Source of the DNA: JAWKWA01 sp041397765
GTDB lineage: Bacteria > Pseudomonadota > Alphaproteobacteria > Rhizobiales > Hyphomicrobiaceae
DNA length: 64,000 nucleotides
Direction: 5' to 3'
Assembly (NCBI GenBank): GCA_041397765.1
Contig: JAWKWA010000003.1
Coordinates: forward strand, 186,001-250,000
The notes below the pieces were generated by a model that saw only the letters and a list, made by a program, of their open reading frames with translations, was not told the DNA's origin and did not search any database. Of the stretch, positions 11,654 through 21,434 are shown one piece after another (the first letter of the stretch is position 1; every line of letters begins with the position of its first letter). The position numbers were made by a program, and so were the translations under genes.

Positions 11654-12979
11654 TTGACCTCGACCTGGCTGTGGAAGCTTCAGCAGATCGGCCGCCGGCT
11701 GTGGGTGCGTGCGGTTCTCTTCTCGGTACTGGGCGTCGCGACGGCTTTCGTCTCCCTCCTCGTCAGCCCGGTCATTCCCCCGGAGGTGTCCGCCTCGATC
11801 GGCGCCGAGGCGGTCGATGACATCCTGAAGATCATCGCCTCCTCGATGCTGGCGGTGACCATTTTCACCCTGTCGATCATGGTGCAGGCCTTCGGGGCGT
11901 CGAGTTCGTCGGCAACGCCCCGCGCCAGTCAGCTCCTCATCGAGGATTCGACCGCGCAGAACGTGCTTTCGACCTTTCTCGGCTCGTTCCTGTTCGCCCT
12001 CGTCGGCATCGTCGCGCTGCGCACGGGTGTCTATGGCGACACCGGCCGCGTCGTGCTCTTCACCGTCACCATCGGCATGATCGCGCTCATCGTCGCCCAG
12101 CTCATCCGCTGGTTCGACCATCTGACCATGTTCGGACGCCTCGCCGATACGGCCGAGCGCGTCGAGAGCGCCACCTGCAAGGCGCTCGTCGACCGGCGCC
12201 TCAGGCCCTATCTCGGCTGCCGGCCGCTGACGAGCCCCTCGGTCGATGTGCCGCCGGCCGCCTGCCGTCTGCGGGCCGACAAGGTCGGCTATGTCCGCCA
12301 CATAGACTGCTCGGCATTGCAGTCCGCCGCCAAGCGCGCCTCCGCCCAAGTCTATATCCTGGCCCTGCCCGGCGCCTTCGTCGACCCCGCGACCGACGTG
12401 CTCGCCGTCGCCGGCGAGATGGCGCCCGAGGCGGACGAGGAACTGCTGAGCAGTCTCACGATCGGCAAGGAGCGCTCCTACGACCAGGATCCTCGCTTCG
12501 GCCTCTCGGTGCTCGCCGAGATCGCCGCCCGCGCCCTCTCGCCCGGCGTCAACGATCCGGGCACCGCCATCGATGTCATCGGCCGCCAGCAGCGGCTGAT
12601 GTTCGTGTGGATGGAGGAGCGCCAGGACGATGTCGAGATCGTCTTCGACGCCCTCTATGCACCGCCCCTCAGGGCGGACGACCTGATGGAGGACGCCTTC
12701 GCGGCCATCGGCCGCGACGGTGCCGGCACGGTCGAGGTGGCGCTGCGTCTCCAGAAGGCGTTCCGCAGCATCGCCATCGCCGGCCGGCCCGACATGCACG
12801 CCGCCGCCTACCGCCAGTCGCTGATCGCGCGCGAGCGGGCCGGCGACGCGCTGAAGCTCGCCGTCGAGAAGGCCCGGATCGAGGCCCTGGCGATCGGCCC
12901 TCCGAAAGACAGCCTTGCCGAGGGCGGCGAGGACGGCGAGGGATCGCGGGAGGAGGCCCGCGAGGCCGCCGGTGGCTGA
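11654..12979 (+). CDS. DUF2254 family membrane protein
   Basis: The product has 441 residues. A TTG start at 11654 follows AGGAGAG at a good distance and begins LTSTWLWKLQQIGRRLWVRA; the open frame reaches back to 11513, but the extra residues look non-coding. Four hydrophobic segments lie at about residues 15-40, 60-85, 105-128 and 133-155, with TIFTLSIMVQAFGASSSSAT typical of DUF2254. A soluble C-terminal domain follows, including RFGLSVLAEIAARALSPGVN, the family signature. Function is unknown; it is an inner-membrane protein. The acidic tail GEDGEGSREEAREAAGG is low complexity. It is transcribed divergently from the 74-residue/GTPase pair. Confidence 0.9.
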   Translation: MTSTWLWKLQQIGRRLWVRAVLFSVLGVATAFVSLLVSPVIPPEVSASIGAEAVDDILKIIASSMLAVTIFTLSIMVQAFGASSSSATPRASQLLIEDSTAQNVLSTFLGSFLFALVGIVALRTGVYGDTGRVVLFTVTIGMIALIVAQLIRWFDHLTMFGRLADTAERVESATCKALVDRRLRPYLGCRPLTSPSVDVPPAACRLRADKVGYVRHIDCSALQSAAKRASAQVYILALPGAFVDPATDVLAVAGEMAPEADEELLSSLTIGKERSYDQDPRFGLSVLAEIAARALSPGVNDPGTAIDVIGRQQRLMFVWMEERQDDVEIVFDALYAPPLRADDLMEDAFAAIGRDGAGTVEVALRLQKAFRSIAIAGRPDMHAAAYRQSLIARERAGDALKLAVEKARIEALAIGPPKDSLAEGGEDGEGSREEAREAAGG

Positions 12980-13088
12980 TCGCCACGTCGGCTTGAACGC
13001 GCCATCGAAGGGCACCATGTTCCGCCCGGCGGCCGATCGCGGGCAATTCAGATCTTCCGGCTTGGGACAAAGGGGAGAAACGCGCCTG

Positions 13089-14180
13089 ATGCCGAACTGG
13101 ACCCGCCGTTCGTTGATGACGCTCGCCGCCGGTCTCGGCGCGGCCCTCGTCTACAAACTCTACTTCGCCGGGCCGGCCGGCACTGTCGCAGAGCGGATCC
13201 GTCAGGGGGTCGCCTCGGGCGACCTCGCAGGCCTCCATGGGGTGATGGTCGTCCACAAGGGCAAGACGCTGGTCGAGGAGTATTTCCCGGGCGACGACCA
13301 GCGTTGGGGGACGCCGCTCGGCAATCGCGAGCACGGGCCCGCCGTGCTCCACGATCTGCGCTCGGTGACGAAATCGATCGTCGGCCTGCTCTATGGCATC
13401 GCGCTCACCGAGGGCCGCGTTCCCTCGCCCGAACAGCCCCTCCTCGCCCAGTTCCCCGAATATGCCGATCTCGCCGGCGATGCGAGGCGAGACACCATCA
13501 CCCTTGCCGATGCGCTCTCGATGCAGATGGGCACCGAGTGGGACGAGAGCCTGCCCTACAGCGATCCGCGGAACAGCGAGATCGCCATGGAGGCGGCGAG
13601 CGACCGCTACCGCTTCGTCCTCGACCGCCCCATGGTGGCCACGCCGGGCACGGCATGGACCTACAACGGCGGGGCCACCGCCATCATCGCCCGCCTCGTC
13701 GCAAAGGGGACCGGCAAGCCGATCGATGCCTATGCCCGAGAGAAGCTGCTCGCGCCCCTCGGCATCACCGAATACGAATGGGTCAAGGGCCGCGACGGCG
13801 AGCCCTCGGCGGCCTCGGGACTACGCCTCAGGCTGCCCGATCTCGCCCGGATCGGTGCGATGCTCGCGGCCGGTGGCGTCGATGACGGTCGCCAGCTCGT
13901 GCCGGGCGACTGGCTGAAGGCGATGGCCATGCCGCGCGCCACCGTCGATGGCGGATTGCGCTACGGCTATTTCTGGTGGCTGGCCCCCGGCGGCGATCCC
14001 CCGGCCTCGGTGGCCGGCTTCGGCAATGGTGGCCAGCGCCTGACGGTGCAGCCCCGTTTCGGGCTCGTCATCGCCATTCAGGCCGGCAACTACAACCGGC
14101 CGGACGACTGGCAGATGCCGGTGAAGCTGATCGAGAGCTATCTGGTGCCGGGCCTCCGCGACGCCATCGCCGGGAAATAG
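13089..14180 (+). CDS. Serine hydrolase of the class C beta-lactamase / DD-peptidase fold
   Basis: A 363-residue protein. The N-terminus MPNWTRRSLMTLAAGLGAAL has a twin-arginine-like RRS and a hydrophobic run, suggesting an exported or membrane-anchored protein. The catalytic S92-V-T-K95 is in RSVTKSIVG; the second motif Y-N-G is in TWTYNGGATAI; GNGGQRLTV late in the protein stands where the third (KTG-like) motif falls. It is of the beta-lactamase-related (PF00144) group that includes esterases and peptidases; the substrate cannot be told, and resistance should not be inferred. The ATG at 13089 lies 15-20 bases after an AGGGGAG sequence. Confidence 0.88.
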   Translation: MPNWTRRSLMTLAAGLGAALVYKLYFAGPAGTVAERIRQGVASGDLAGLHGVMVVHKGKTLVEEYFPGDDQRWGTPLGNREHGPAVLHDLRSVTKSIVGLLYGIALTEGRVPSPEQPLLAQFPEYADLAGDARRDTITLADALSMQMGTEWDESLPYSDPRNSEIAMEAASDRYRFVLDRPMVATPGTAWTYNGGATAIIARLVAKGTGKPIDAYAREKLLAPLGITEYEWVKGRDGEPSAASGLRLRLPDLARIGAMLAAGGVDDGRQLVPGDWLKAMAMPRATVDGGLRYGYFWWLAPGGDPPASVAGFGNGGQRLTVQPRFGLVIAIQAGNYNRPDDWQMPVKLIESYLVPGLRDAIAGK

Positions 14181-14360
14181 ATCGCCGCTCGTGCGTTACA
14201 TGGTAGAGAGCGACCGGGATTTGGCTTTGGACTGCATCCTGCCGGGCCGCAACGGTCTCCGGCGATTGTCGGCCCACCGGCCCTTCCGCTCGCATCCTGG
14301 CCAATCAACCGTTAGGCTGACGGCCCGGTATCAAGCCACGTCCAGGCGGAGAACTGCATC

Positions 14361-14660
14361 ATGTCCTTTCTGAAACGGCTGTTCGGTGGCGGCGAAGCAC
14401 AGGGCGAGGTGGCCAACCCGGCCGTGGCCCCGGTCGCCGCCAGCGCCGAGCACAAGGGCTTCACCATCGAGGCGCGCCCCTACAAGGACGGGGGCCAGTA
14501 TCAGCTCGCCGGCCTCGTCTGGAAGGAGGTCGACGGCGTGCGCAAGGAGCACCGCTTCATCCGCGCCGACCGCTTCTCCGGTGCCGAGGAGGCCGCCACC
14601 ATCGCGCTCATGAAGGGGCGCCAGATGATCGACGAGCGCGGCGAGCGCCTGTTCGACTGA
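14361..14660 (+). CDS. HlyU family protein
   Basis: The product has 99 residues, beginning MSFLKRLFGGGE as usual for this family, with an Ala/Pro-rich linker to about residue 30 and then the compact domain HKGFTIEARPYKDGGQYQLA through FSGAEEAATIALMKGRQMID. HlyU in Vibrio is a regulator of haemolysin, but in alphaproteobacteria these short PF10115 proteins have no established target. It ends 40 bases before the convergent flavin reductase gene. Confidence 0.88.
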   Translation: MSFLKRLFGGGEAQGEVANPAVAPVAASAEHKGFTIEARPYKDGGQYQLAGLVWKEVDGVRKEHRFIRADRFSGAEEAATIALMKGRQMIDERGERLFD

Positions 14661-14700
14661 GACAATCGGGGAGCCGGCCGGCCGCCGGCCCGGCAAGGCC

Positions 14701-15363
14701 TCAGCCCTTCCTCGGACGCCCCTCGAGGCCGGCCATCTCGGTGGCGTCGGCATTCGGGATGCGCATCTCGAAGATGTCGGTGACGCTCGTATAGTCGTAG
14801 TAGCCAAGCCGTGCGATCGGCCGCGCCTTCAGAATGTCGAGCTTGCCGGAGGGCAGGACGAAGCGCTCGTCGATGTGGATGCGCACGACCTCGCCGAAGA
14901 CGACGTCGGCATCGGACACCTTGGTGGTGCCTGGAAAGCGCAGTGTCGTCATGTAGCGGCACTCGAAGGCGAACGGGCTTTCGGCGACGCGCGGGCCTGG
15001 CGCCTCGATGCAAGGCGCCTTGGTGACGCCGGCGATCTCGAACTCGTCCACGCCGCGAGCGACCGGCTGGGCGGATTTGTTCACCGCCTCGCGCAAATCA
15101 TAGGTCGCCATGTTCCAGACGAAGTACCCCGTCTCCTCGGCGTTGATGACGGTATCCTTCTTCCTCGCATCGACATGCTGGTCGGCCGAGAACATGACGA
15201 TCGGCGGATCGTAGGTGATGTTCTGCCACTGGCTGAAGGGTGCGAGATTGGTTTCGCCCGTCCTGGAGATCGTCGAGATCCAGCCGATCGGCCGCGGCAC
15301 CGTGCAGCTCTTGAAGGGATCGAAAGGAAGGGGGCAGTCGTCCTTGCGGGGGTCGTAGTGCAT
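14701..15363 (-). CDS. Flavin reductase domain protein (flavoredoxin-like)
   Basis: The product has 220 residues. The split-barrel FMN-binding domain is seen from the start: DPFKSCTVPRPIGWISTI, NLAPFSQWQNITYDPPIVMF, then ETGYFVWNMATYDLREAVNK, and GEVVRIHIDERFVL. Members bind FMN and either reduce free flavin with NAD(P)H or act as flavin-dependent oxidoreductases on unknown substrates. The gene stands alone, and no partner monooxygenase lies next to it. Confidence 0.9.
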   Translation of the reverse strand: MHYDPRKDDCPLPFDPFKSCTVPRPIGWISTISRTGETNLAPFSQWQNITYDPPIVMFSADQHVDARKKDTVINAEETGYFVWNMATYDLREAVNKSAQPVARGVDEFEIAGVTKAPCIEAPGPRVAESPFAFECRYMTTLRFPGTTKVSDADVVFGEVVRIHIDERFVLPSGKLDILKARPIARLGYYDYTSVTDIFEMRIPNADATEMAGLEGRPRKG

Positions 15364-15501
15364 CGGGGCGCAACCTGCGGTTCTGGGACGGGCCGAGGCG
15401 CGGCAGACTACAGCGGCACCCCCGTGGTCTCAACCGCCCGACCGCCGCGCCTGCTCGCTCGAGCCGGCGCCGATCTCGGACCTTCGCCGGCTTCCGCTCG
15501 G

Positions 15502-16374
15502 TCATGTCGTCCCGGCACGTCGGGCCACCAGGCGGACCGTATGCATGGCGATGGCTGCCGCATTGGAGACGTTGAGGCTTTGGATCGCACCAAAGGTCGA
15601 GATCCGGCAGATGCGGTCGCAGCAATCGCGCGTCAGACGCCGCAGGCCCTTCTCCTCCGCGCCGAGGACGAGCGCCACCGGCCCGGCGACGGCGACATCC
15701 TCCAGCGCTGCCTCCGCCTCGCCGTCGAGGCCGATGCGGGTGACGCCGAGCTCGCCGAGCTCGGCCAGCGCTCGCGCCAGATTGCCGACCCTGACGACCG
15801 GCACGTGCTCGAGCCCGCCCGAGGCGACCTTGGCGAGGACGCCCGCGGAGGGCGGGCTGTTGCGCCAGGTGAGCACGAGGCCGGCGACCCCGAACACCGC
15901 CGCCGAGCGCAGCACCGCGCCGACATTGTGCGGGTCGGTCACCTGGTCGAGCACGACGAGGAGGGGAGCGGGACCACTGGCGCCGGCGTCCCGCACCAGC
16001 CCGGCGAGGTCCGGCGTCGGCAGCTCCCCGGTCTCGACGAGCGCGCCCTGGTGAACCGTCTCGCCACCGAGGAGGCGGTCGAGATCGCGCGGGGCGGTCG
16101 GTTCGGGTTCGACCCCGCGCGCCGCCAGCCGGGCGGCGAGCCTGTGGCGGGCATTGTCGGTGAGAAGGAGCCGCGAGATGGGCCGCTGCGGGTTGGCGAG
16201 CACCGCGCCCACGGCATGGATGCCGAAGATCCGCACCGGCCCTTCGCCGGCCGCATCGGTGCGCGCGTCATGCGGGCCGCGCCGCTTGTCGGTCGGGTGC
16301 CCGCGTCCCCGGTCGGGCCGCCCCTCGCTCCCTCCCCGCCTCTCGCCCCTATGCCGTGAGCCGCTGCCTGCCAT
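15502..16374 (-). CDS. rlmB: 23S rRNA 2'-O-methyltransferase RlmB (TrmH/SpoU family)
   Basis: The product has 290 residues. A basic, disordered N-terminus (about 1-45) precedes the substrate-binding domain IFGIHAVGAVLANPQRPISR, then the SpoU trefoil-knot domain with motif 1 DPHNVGAVLRSAAVFG, motif 2 VALVLGAEEKGLRRLTRDC and motif 3 IQSLNVSNAAAIAMH. RlmB methylates G2251 of 23S rRNA in the peptidyl-transferase P loop. The start at 16374 (MAGSGSRHRGE) is the most likely; an in-frame start at 16446 is possible. It is divergent from the tRNA-Tyr/tRNA-Gly/tuf group, a common alphaproteobacterial arrangement. Confidence 0.92.
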   Translation of the reverse strand: MAGSGSRHRGERRGGSEGRPDRGRGHPTDKRRGPHDARTDAAGEGPVRIFGIHAVGAVLANPQRPISRLLLTDNARHRLAARLAARGVEPEPTAPRDLDRLLGGETVHQGALVETGELPTPDLAGLVRDAGASGPAPLLVVLDQVTDPHNVGAVLRSAAVFGVAGLVLTWRNSPPSAGVLAKVASGGLEHVPVVRVGNLARALAELGELGVTRIGLDGEAEAALEDVAVAGPVALVLGAEEKGLRRLTRDCCDRICRISTFGAIQSLNVSNAAAIAMHTVRLVARRAGTT

Positions 16375-16619
16375 CGCCGCCACCCTCGCCCTGTCCGCAA
16401 CGCAAAGAGCGATAGCCGATGCGCCCTGAATGGCAAGCCGCCGCATCGATCCCGCATCGATCCCGCATCGACCGCCGCAGGCGGCCCGGCGGGCCGATTT
16501 CCGTTGACAGGCTCGCTCGCGAGCCCATATGCATCGGTCCGCTCTCGTCTTGCGGCGGGAGTGCGCTTGCGTTGATGCCGGACCCGAACGGGCGAGGCGT
16601 GCGGCGTACGATCTGGGGC

Positions 16620-16704
16620 GGAGAGGTGCCCGAGTGGCTAAAGGGGACGGACTGTAAATCCGTTGGCTACGCCTACGCTGGTTCGAATCCAGCCCTCTCC
16701 ACCA
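16620..16704 (+). tRNA. tRNA-Tyr (anticodon GTA)
   Basis: A class II tRNA: acceptor arms GGAGAGG and CCTCTCC pair fully, the anticodon stem-loop ACGGA-CTGTAAA-TCCGT shows GTA, there is a long variable arm (GGCTACGCC), the T arm is GCTGG-TTCGAAT-CCAGC, and A plus an encoded CCA follow. It lies 46 bases upstream of tRNA-Gly. Confidence 0.97.
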
Positions 16705-16750
16705 GACGCTCGGATCCCGCTCTGAGCGTGCCGCGGCCGAACGCGGCGGC

Positions 16751-16824
16751 GCGGGTGTAGCTCAATGGTAGAGCAGCAGCCTTCCAAGCTGAATACGAGG
16801 GTTCGATTCCCTTCACCCGCTCCA
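16751..16824 (+). tRNA. tRNA-Gly (anticodon TCC)
   Basis: A 74-base tRNA with acceptor arms GCGGGTG and CACCCGC, D arm GCTC-AATGGTA-GAGC, anticodon loop CTTCCAA (TCC), T arm AGGG-TTCGATT-CCCT, and T plus encoded CCA. It is probably co-transcribed with tRNA-Tyr and perhaps tuf, 234 bases downstream. Confidence 0.97.
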
Positions 16825-17058
16825 GCGGCCCGTCAACGGCAGATCGGGCGTGGGCAGCGACGAGCGGGCGCGATCCGTCCAGAATGGCCAACCGCTGCGC
16901 CGCCGGCTCGCCGGGCATGACGGACGCCCCGGGGAATTTCAGTCTTGCACCCCGGCGGAAACCGTCCTATCGGCAGGGCCTCGATCGCCTGATGGCGCTC
17001 TGCGTCCCGGGCGTATGAATCGTTTCTCCCCGCAAATTCGAGGTCGAACGAAAACGAC

Positions 17059-18242
<1,184 letters not shown>

Positions 18243-18266
<24 letters not shown>

Positions 18267-18735
18267 GCACGACCTCGATCCGTTCGCTCAGGCGCGGCGC
18301 CGACTAAGCTTAGAGATCTACCGAAATGCGGCAGGCCGCATTTCGGGCGCTTCGGCGTCCCGACAGCGTCGGGCGAGCCAGGTCGTCACGGGCATCATCG
18401 AGTAGGACCGACCTCGATCGCCGCCTGAGCGCCGACTAGGCCCCGAAATGCGAGCCGCATTTCGCGGCGCCGGCGTCCGCGTCGGGCGAGCCAGGTCGTC
18501 ACGGGCATCATCGAGTAGGCCGACCTGATCCTCGCTCGCCGGCGCGACAAGCCAGATCTCCGAAATGCGGCAGGCCGCATTTCGGGCGGCTTCAACGTCC
18601 CGACAGCGTCGGGCGAGCCAGGTCGTCACGGGCATCATCGAGTAGGCCCGACCTCGATCCGTTCGCTCAGGCGCGGCGCCGACCAAGCTTAGAGATACCG
18701 AAATGCGGCAGGCCGCATTTCGGGCGGCGCCGACG
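18243..18735 (+). repeat. Degenerate tandem array built from the tuf 3' end and its trailer, about four units
   Basis: The 20-mer GTCGTCACGGGCATCATCGA, always followed by GTAG (the last seven tuf codons plus stop), begins at 18243 (inside tuf), 18382, 18495 and 18622. Spacings are 139, 113 and 127 bases. Each unit continues with GACCT and a variable stretch, then a palindrome made of CCGAAATGCGGC and GCCGCATTTCGG (18321-18346, 18444-18464 shortened, 18560-18585, 18698-18723), and, in units 1-3, a tail ending GCGTCGGGCGAGCCAG, with a second small hairpin CCCGAC-AGC-GTCGGG in units 1 and 3. Units 1 and 4 are nearly identical; unit 2 is the most eroded. The tail of unit 4 is missing. No gene is seen in the array. 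Confidence 0.9.
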
Positions 18736-18750
18736 AACCCTCGAAGCGAA

Positions 18751-18784
18751 ACGGCCCGGACGCGCCGATCCGCTTCCGGGCCGT
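18751..18784. terminator. Bidirectional terminator between tuf array and exported-protein gene
   Basis: A 10-base-pair perfect stem, ACGGCCCGGA (18751-18760) and TCCGGGCCGT (18775-18784), is flanked by GAA on the left and TCT on the right. It sits between two converging transcripts. The T-tracts are short, so efficiency is uncertain. Confidence 0.6.
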
Positions 18785-18820
18785 TCTCACGCATGGGCTT
18801 TGAGCGACCGGGCTGTCCGG

Positions 18821-19501
18821 CTATTCGACTACCAGCTCGTCCTTGACCTCGTCGCACTTGTTGGTGACGAAGCCGTTCACCGTCTCGACCAGCTTCTCGC
18901 CGAGGATGTTGAGCTGGTTGTCGAGACCGGTCGCCGGCCAAAGCACGCCCTTGGCGACGGCGGGAGCTTCGAGGTCGCCCCAGCGCGCCTCCGCCTTCAC
19001 TGCCTTGCCGTTCTCGAAGGTGACCTTGGGTGAGAGCGAGACCTTGAACACATAGGGATCACCACCCTCGCGGTCGATCGTGCAGGTGACCTGATGGCTG
19101 TCGAACTCGGCGACATAGCTCGCCTCGGTCATCGCCTTCACCAGCATGTCGCGCTTCAGCGTGATGTCGGCCTCGCAATGGGCATGACCGAACGGCCAGG
19201 AGGCGTGCGCCTTGGCGATGATCTCGTCCATGTCCTTCTTCGGCATGGTCTTGACCACCTTGCAGGAGACGTCGGGGCCTTCGGCCTTCTTCGCCCTGAG
19301 GATCGAGCAGATCTCGATCTTGCAGGCCTTGCGCGACGCCTTCTCGCTGGCGAGCAGCGCGGCGAGCGCCGGGTCCACGCCACTCTCGTCCGTGCTCGCG
19401 GCCTCTTCGGCCTGTGCAACCGTCGCCATGTCCGGCACGGCCGGCGACAGCAACAGGAGGGCGAGCGCAACGGCGCCCAGCGGTATCAGCTTCCTCGGCA
19501 T
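18821..19501 (-). CDS. Exported protein of unknown function
   Basis: A 226-residue protein, start at 19501 after GGTGGAGGAACC. The signal peptide MPRKLIPLGAVALALLLL with cleavage probably after AQA (about residue 30) sends it to the periplasm. Mature features: cysteines in ACKIEICSILRAKK, DVSCKVVKT, HCEADITLKRDML, HQVTCTIDRE and a C-terminal TNKCDEVKDELVVE, suggesting three disulphides. The part from YVAEFDSHQVTCTID to PKVTFENGKAVKAE looks like a beta-rich domain. No named family recognised; similar proteins are known to occur in Hyphomicrobiales as hypotheticals. Confidence 0.8.
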   Translation of the reverse strand: MPRKLIPLGAVALALLLLSPAVPDMATVAQAEEAASTDESGVDPALAALLASEKASRKACKIEICSILRAKKAEGPDVSCKVVKTMPKKDMDEIIAKAHASWPFGHAHCEADITLKRDMLVKAMTEASYVAEFDSHQVTCTIDREGGDPYVFKVSLSPKVTFENGKAVKAEARWGDLEAPAVAKGVLWPATGLDNQLNILGEKLVETVNGFVTNKCDEVKDELVVE

Positions 19502-19672
19502 CGGCAAGGTTCCTCCACCCGTCTGACCGGCACCCGCCGGCGCGACTGTTCTCTCATCCGAGAATGACGGCAATTCTGTGCTGGACGCAGGTTGCGCCGC
19601 AGACCCCGGCCGGCTCCGGCCACGAGCCTGCCAGTCTCTGCCCAAGAAGTGTGAACGCCGTCTTGCGAGGCC

Positions 19673-20782
19673 CTACGCGGCGAGCCGCTTCAGCTCGGTA
19701 AGGATCGCGTCTCCCATCTCGCGGGTGCCGACCTGGCGCCGGTTGGGTTGCATGATGTCGCCGGTTCGCAGGCCCTGATCGAGCACACCCGTGACCGCCG
19801 TCTCGACGAGATCGGCCGCCTCGCCCATGCCGAAAGAGTAGCGCAGCGCCATGGCGAGGCTCGACACCATGGCGATCGGATTGGCGAGACCCTTGCCGGC
19901 GATATCGGGTGCCGAGCCGTGCACCGGCTCATAGAGCGCCGAGCGGCGGCCCTTGGCGTCGGGGGCGCCGAGCGAGGCGGAGGGCAGCATGCCGATCGAG
20001 CCGGTCAGCATGGCGGCCTCGTCGGACAGGATGTCGCCGAACAGATTGTCGGTGACGATCACGTCGAACTGCTTGGGCGCCCGCACGAGCTGCATGGCGA
20101 GCGCATCGGCAAGGACATGCTCGAGCCTGACGTCGCCATAGTCCTTGGCATGTACGCCGGTCACGACCTCTTTCCAAAGGACGCCCGTGCGCATGACGTT
20201 GTTCTTCTCGGCCGAATGGACGAGATTCCGCCGCTTGCGCGCGAGCTCGAAGGCAACGCGCGCGATCCGGTCGATCTCGTAAGTCTGGTAGACCTGCGTA
20301 TCGACGGCGCGCTTCTCGCCGTTCTCGAGCGTGACGATCTCCTTGGGCTCGCCGAAATAGACGCCCCCCGTCAGCTCGCGCACGATGAGGATGTCGAGCC
20401 CCTCGACGAGCTCGGGCTTCAGCGACGAGGCATCCGCGAGCGCCTTGTGGCAGATGGCGGGCCGCAGATTCGCAAAGAGGCCGAGATCCTTGCGGATGCG
20501 CAGAAGGCCCGCCTCGGGGCGCGCCTCGTAGGGCACCTTCGCCCATTTCGGCCCGCCGACCGCGCCGAACAGCACCGCGTCGGCCTTCTTGGCGCGCTCG
20601 ATGGTCCTGTCGGTGATCGCGACCTTGTGTGCGTCGTAGGCCGCGCCACCGACCAGATCCTCCTCCGTCGCGAAGCTGTTCCCCGTCGCCTGCCCGAGGA
20701 AATCGAGCACACGGCGCGCCTCGGTCATGACCTCGGGGCCGATGCCGTCGCCGGGCAGGAGAAGGATGTCGAAGCTTGCCAT
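19673..20782 (-). CDS. leuB: 3-isopropylmalate dehydrogenase LeuB
   Basis: A 369-residue enzyme, starting MASFDILLLPGDGIGPEVM after AAGGACC. It oxidises and decarboxylates 3-isopropylmalate with NAD+ in leucine synthesis. Typical blocks: GAVGGPKWAKVPYEARPEAG, LGLFANLRPAICHKAL, VRELTGGVYFGEPKE, NVMRTGVLWKEVVT with the active-site region, the metal-binding TDNLFGDILSDEAAML, and EPVHGSAPDIAGKGLANPIA. Length and motifs are normal. It lies alone; no leuCD is nearby. Confidence 0.96.
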   Translation of the reverse strand: MASFDILLLPGDGIGPEVMTEARRVLDFLGQATGNSFATEEDLVGGAAYDAHKVAITDRTIERAKKADAVLFGAVGGPKWAKVPYEARPEAGLLRIRKDLGLFANLRPAICHKALADASSLKPELVEGLDILIVRELTGGVYFGEPKEIVTLENGEKRAVDTQVYQTYEIDRIARVAFELARKRRNLVHSAEKNNVMRTGVLWKEVVTGVHAKDYGDVRLEHVLADALAMQLVRAPKQFDVIVTDNLFGDILSDEAAMLTGSIGMLPSASLGAPDAKGRRSALYEPVHGSAPDIAGKGLANPIAMVSSLAMALRYSFGMGEAADLVETAVTGVLDQGLRTGDIMQPNRRQVGTREMGDAILTELKRLAA

Positions 20783-21013
20783 GGATGTGGTCCTTGCAGG
20801 TACGGGATGGCGGGGCAGATACGGAATGGCGAGGCATGCGCGGGATGGCGGGCCCGGTCTGGCACCGGCACGAAGAGGCGGGAGGCGAAGAAGGGGCCGG
20901 CCGCGGCCGCATGCGGCCGCCCGAGCGGGCTCTCTGCGGCCCGTGCAAGGCCTAGCCCCTCGGGGTTTCCCGCGCAAGCGCCAGTGCGCCAGCTTTCGCC
21001 ACTGCCAGCGCCC

Positions 21014-21304
21014 TCAATCCTTTGCGCCGAGATGGCGCTTGATCTGGTCGGAGAGGCGGCGCTTGGGCGCGTCCCCGGTTGCGCTCTCGGCCGTCGCCGG
21101 CTCGGCGAGGGGGCTCTCGCCGCCGCTGCCGGTGTAGAATTTCGCCGATCGCAGGTCGTCGAGCTCGAGCAGCTCCAGATAGCCCGCTCCCGTCCGCTCG
21201 ACGAGGTAGAGATGGCCGACCTTGCCGACCACCCGGCCGGACATGCGGCCGAGCCCGCCGCCGACCTCGAAACGCAGACCGATCAGGGCATCGTCGTTCG
21301 CCAT
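21014..21304 (-). CDS. Conserved hypothetical protein, 96 residues
   Basis: A small protein starting MANDDALIGLRFEVGGGLGR. The first 60 residues look like a compact beta-barrel (SGRVVGKVGHLYLVERTGAG, YLELLELDDL), and the C-terminus is linker-like with a basic end RRLSDQIKRHLGAKD. No family is recognised. It lies 130 bases from the FAD monooxygenase on the same strand. Confidence 0.65.
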   Translation of the reverse strand: MANDDALIGLRFEVGGGLGRMSGRVVGKVGHLYLVERTGAGYLELLELDDLRSAKFYTGSGGESPLAEPATAESATGDAPKRRLSDQIKRHLGAKD

Positions 21305-21434
21305 CAGCGTGTCATCCTCCAGATCGTTGTGCGGCCCTTGCGCCCGCTGAGGTGTTGCCGCGTGCCGCGCAGCCGCCTGTCGCTCCTATACCATGTCCGC
21401 GGGTCCGGGCGACCGGATCGGACGCATGCCGGCT

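Noticed and set aside
13089..14180. A beta-lactamase resistance gene
   Set aside because: The SxxK and YxN motifs belong to the broad PF00144 group; the third motif and overall sequence do not point to a true AmpC.
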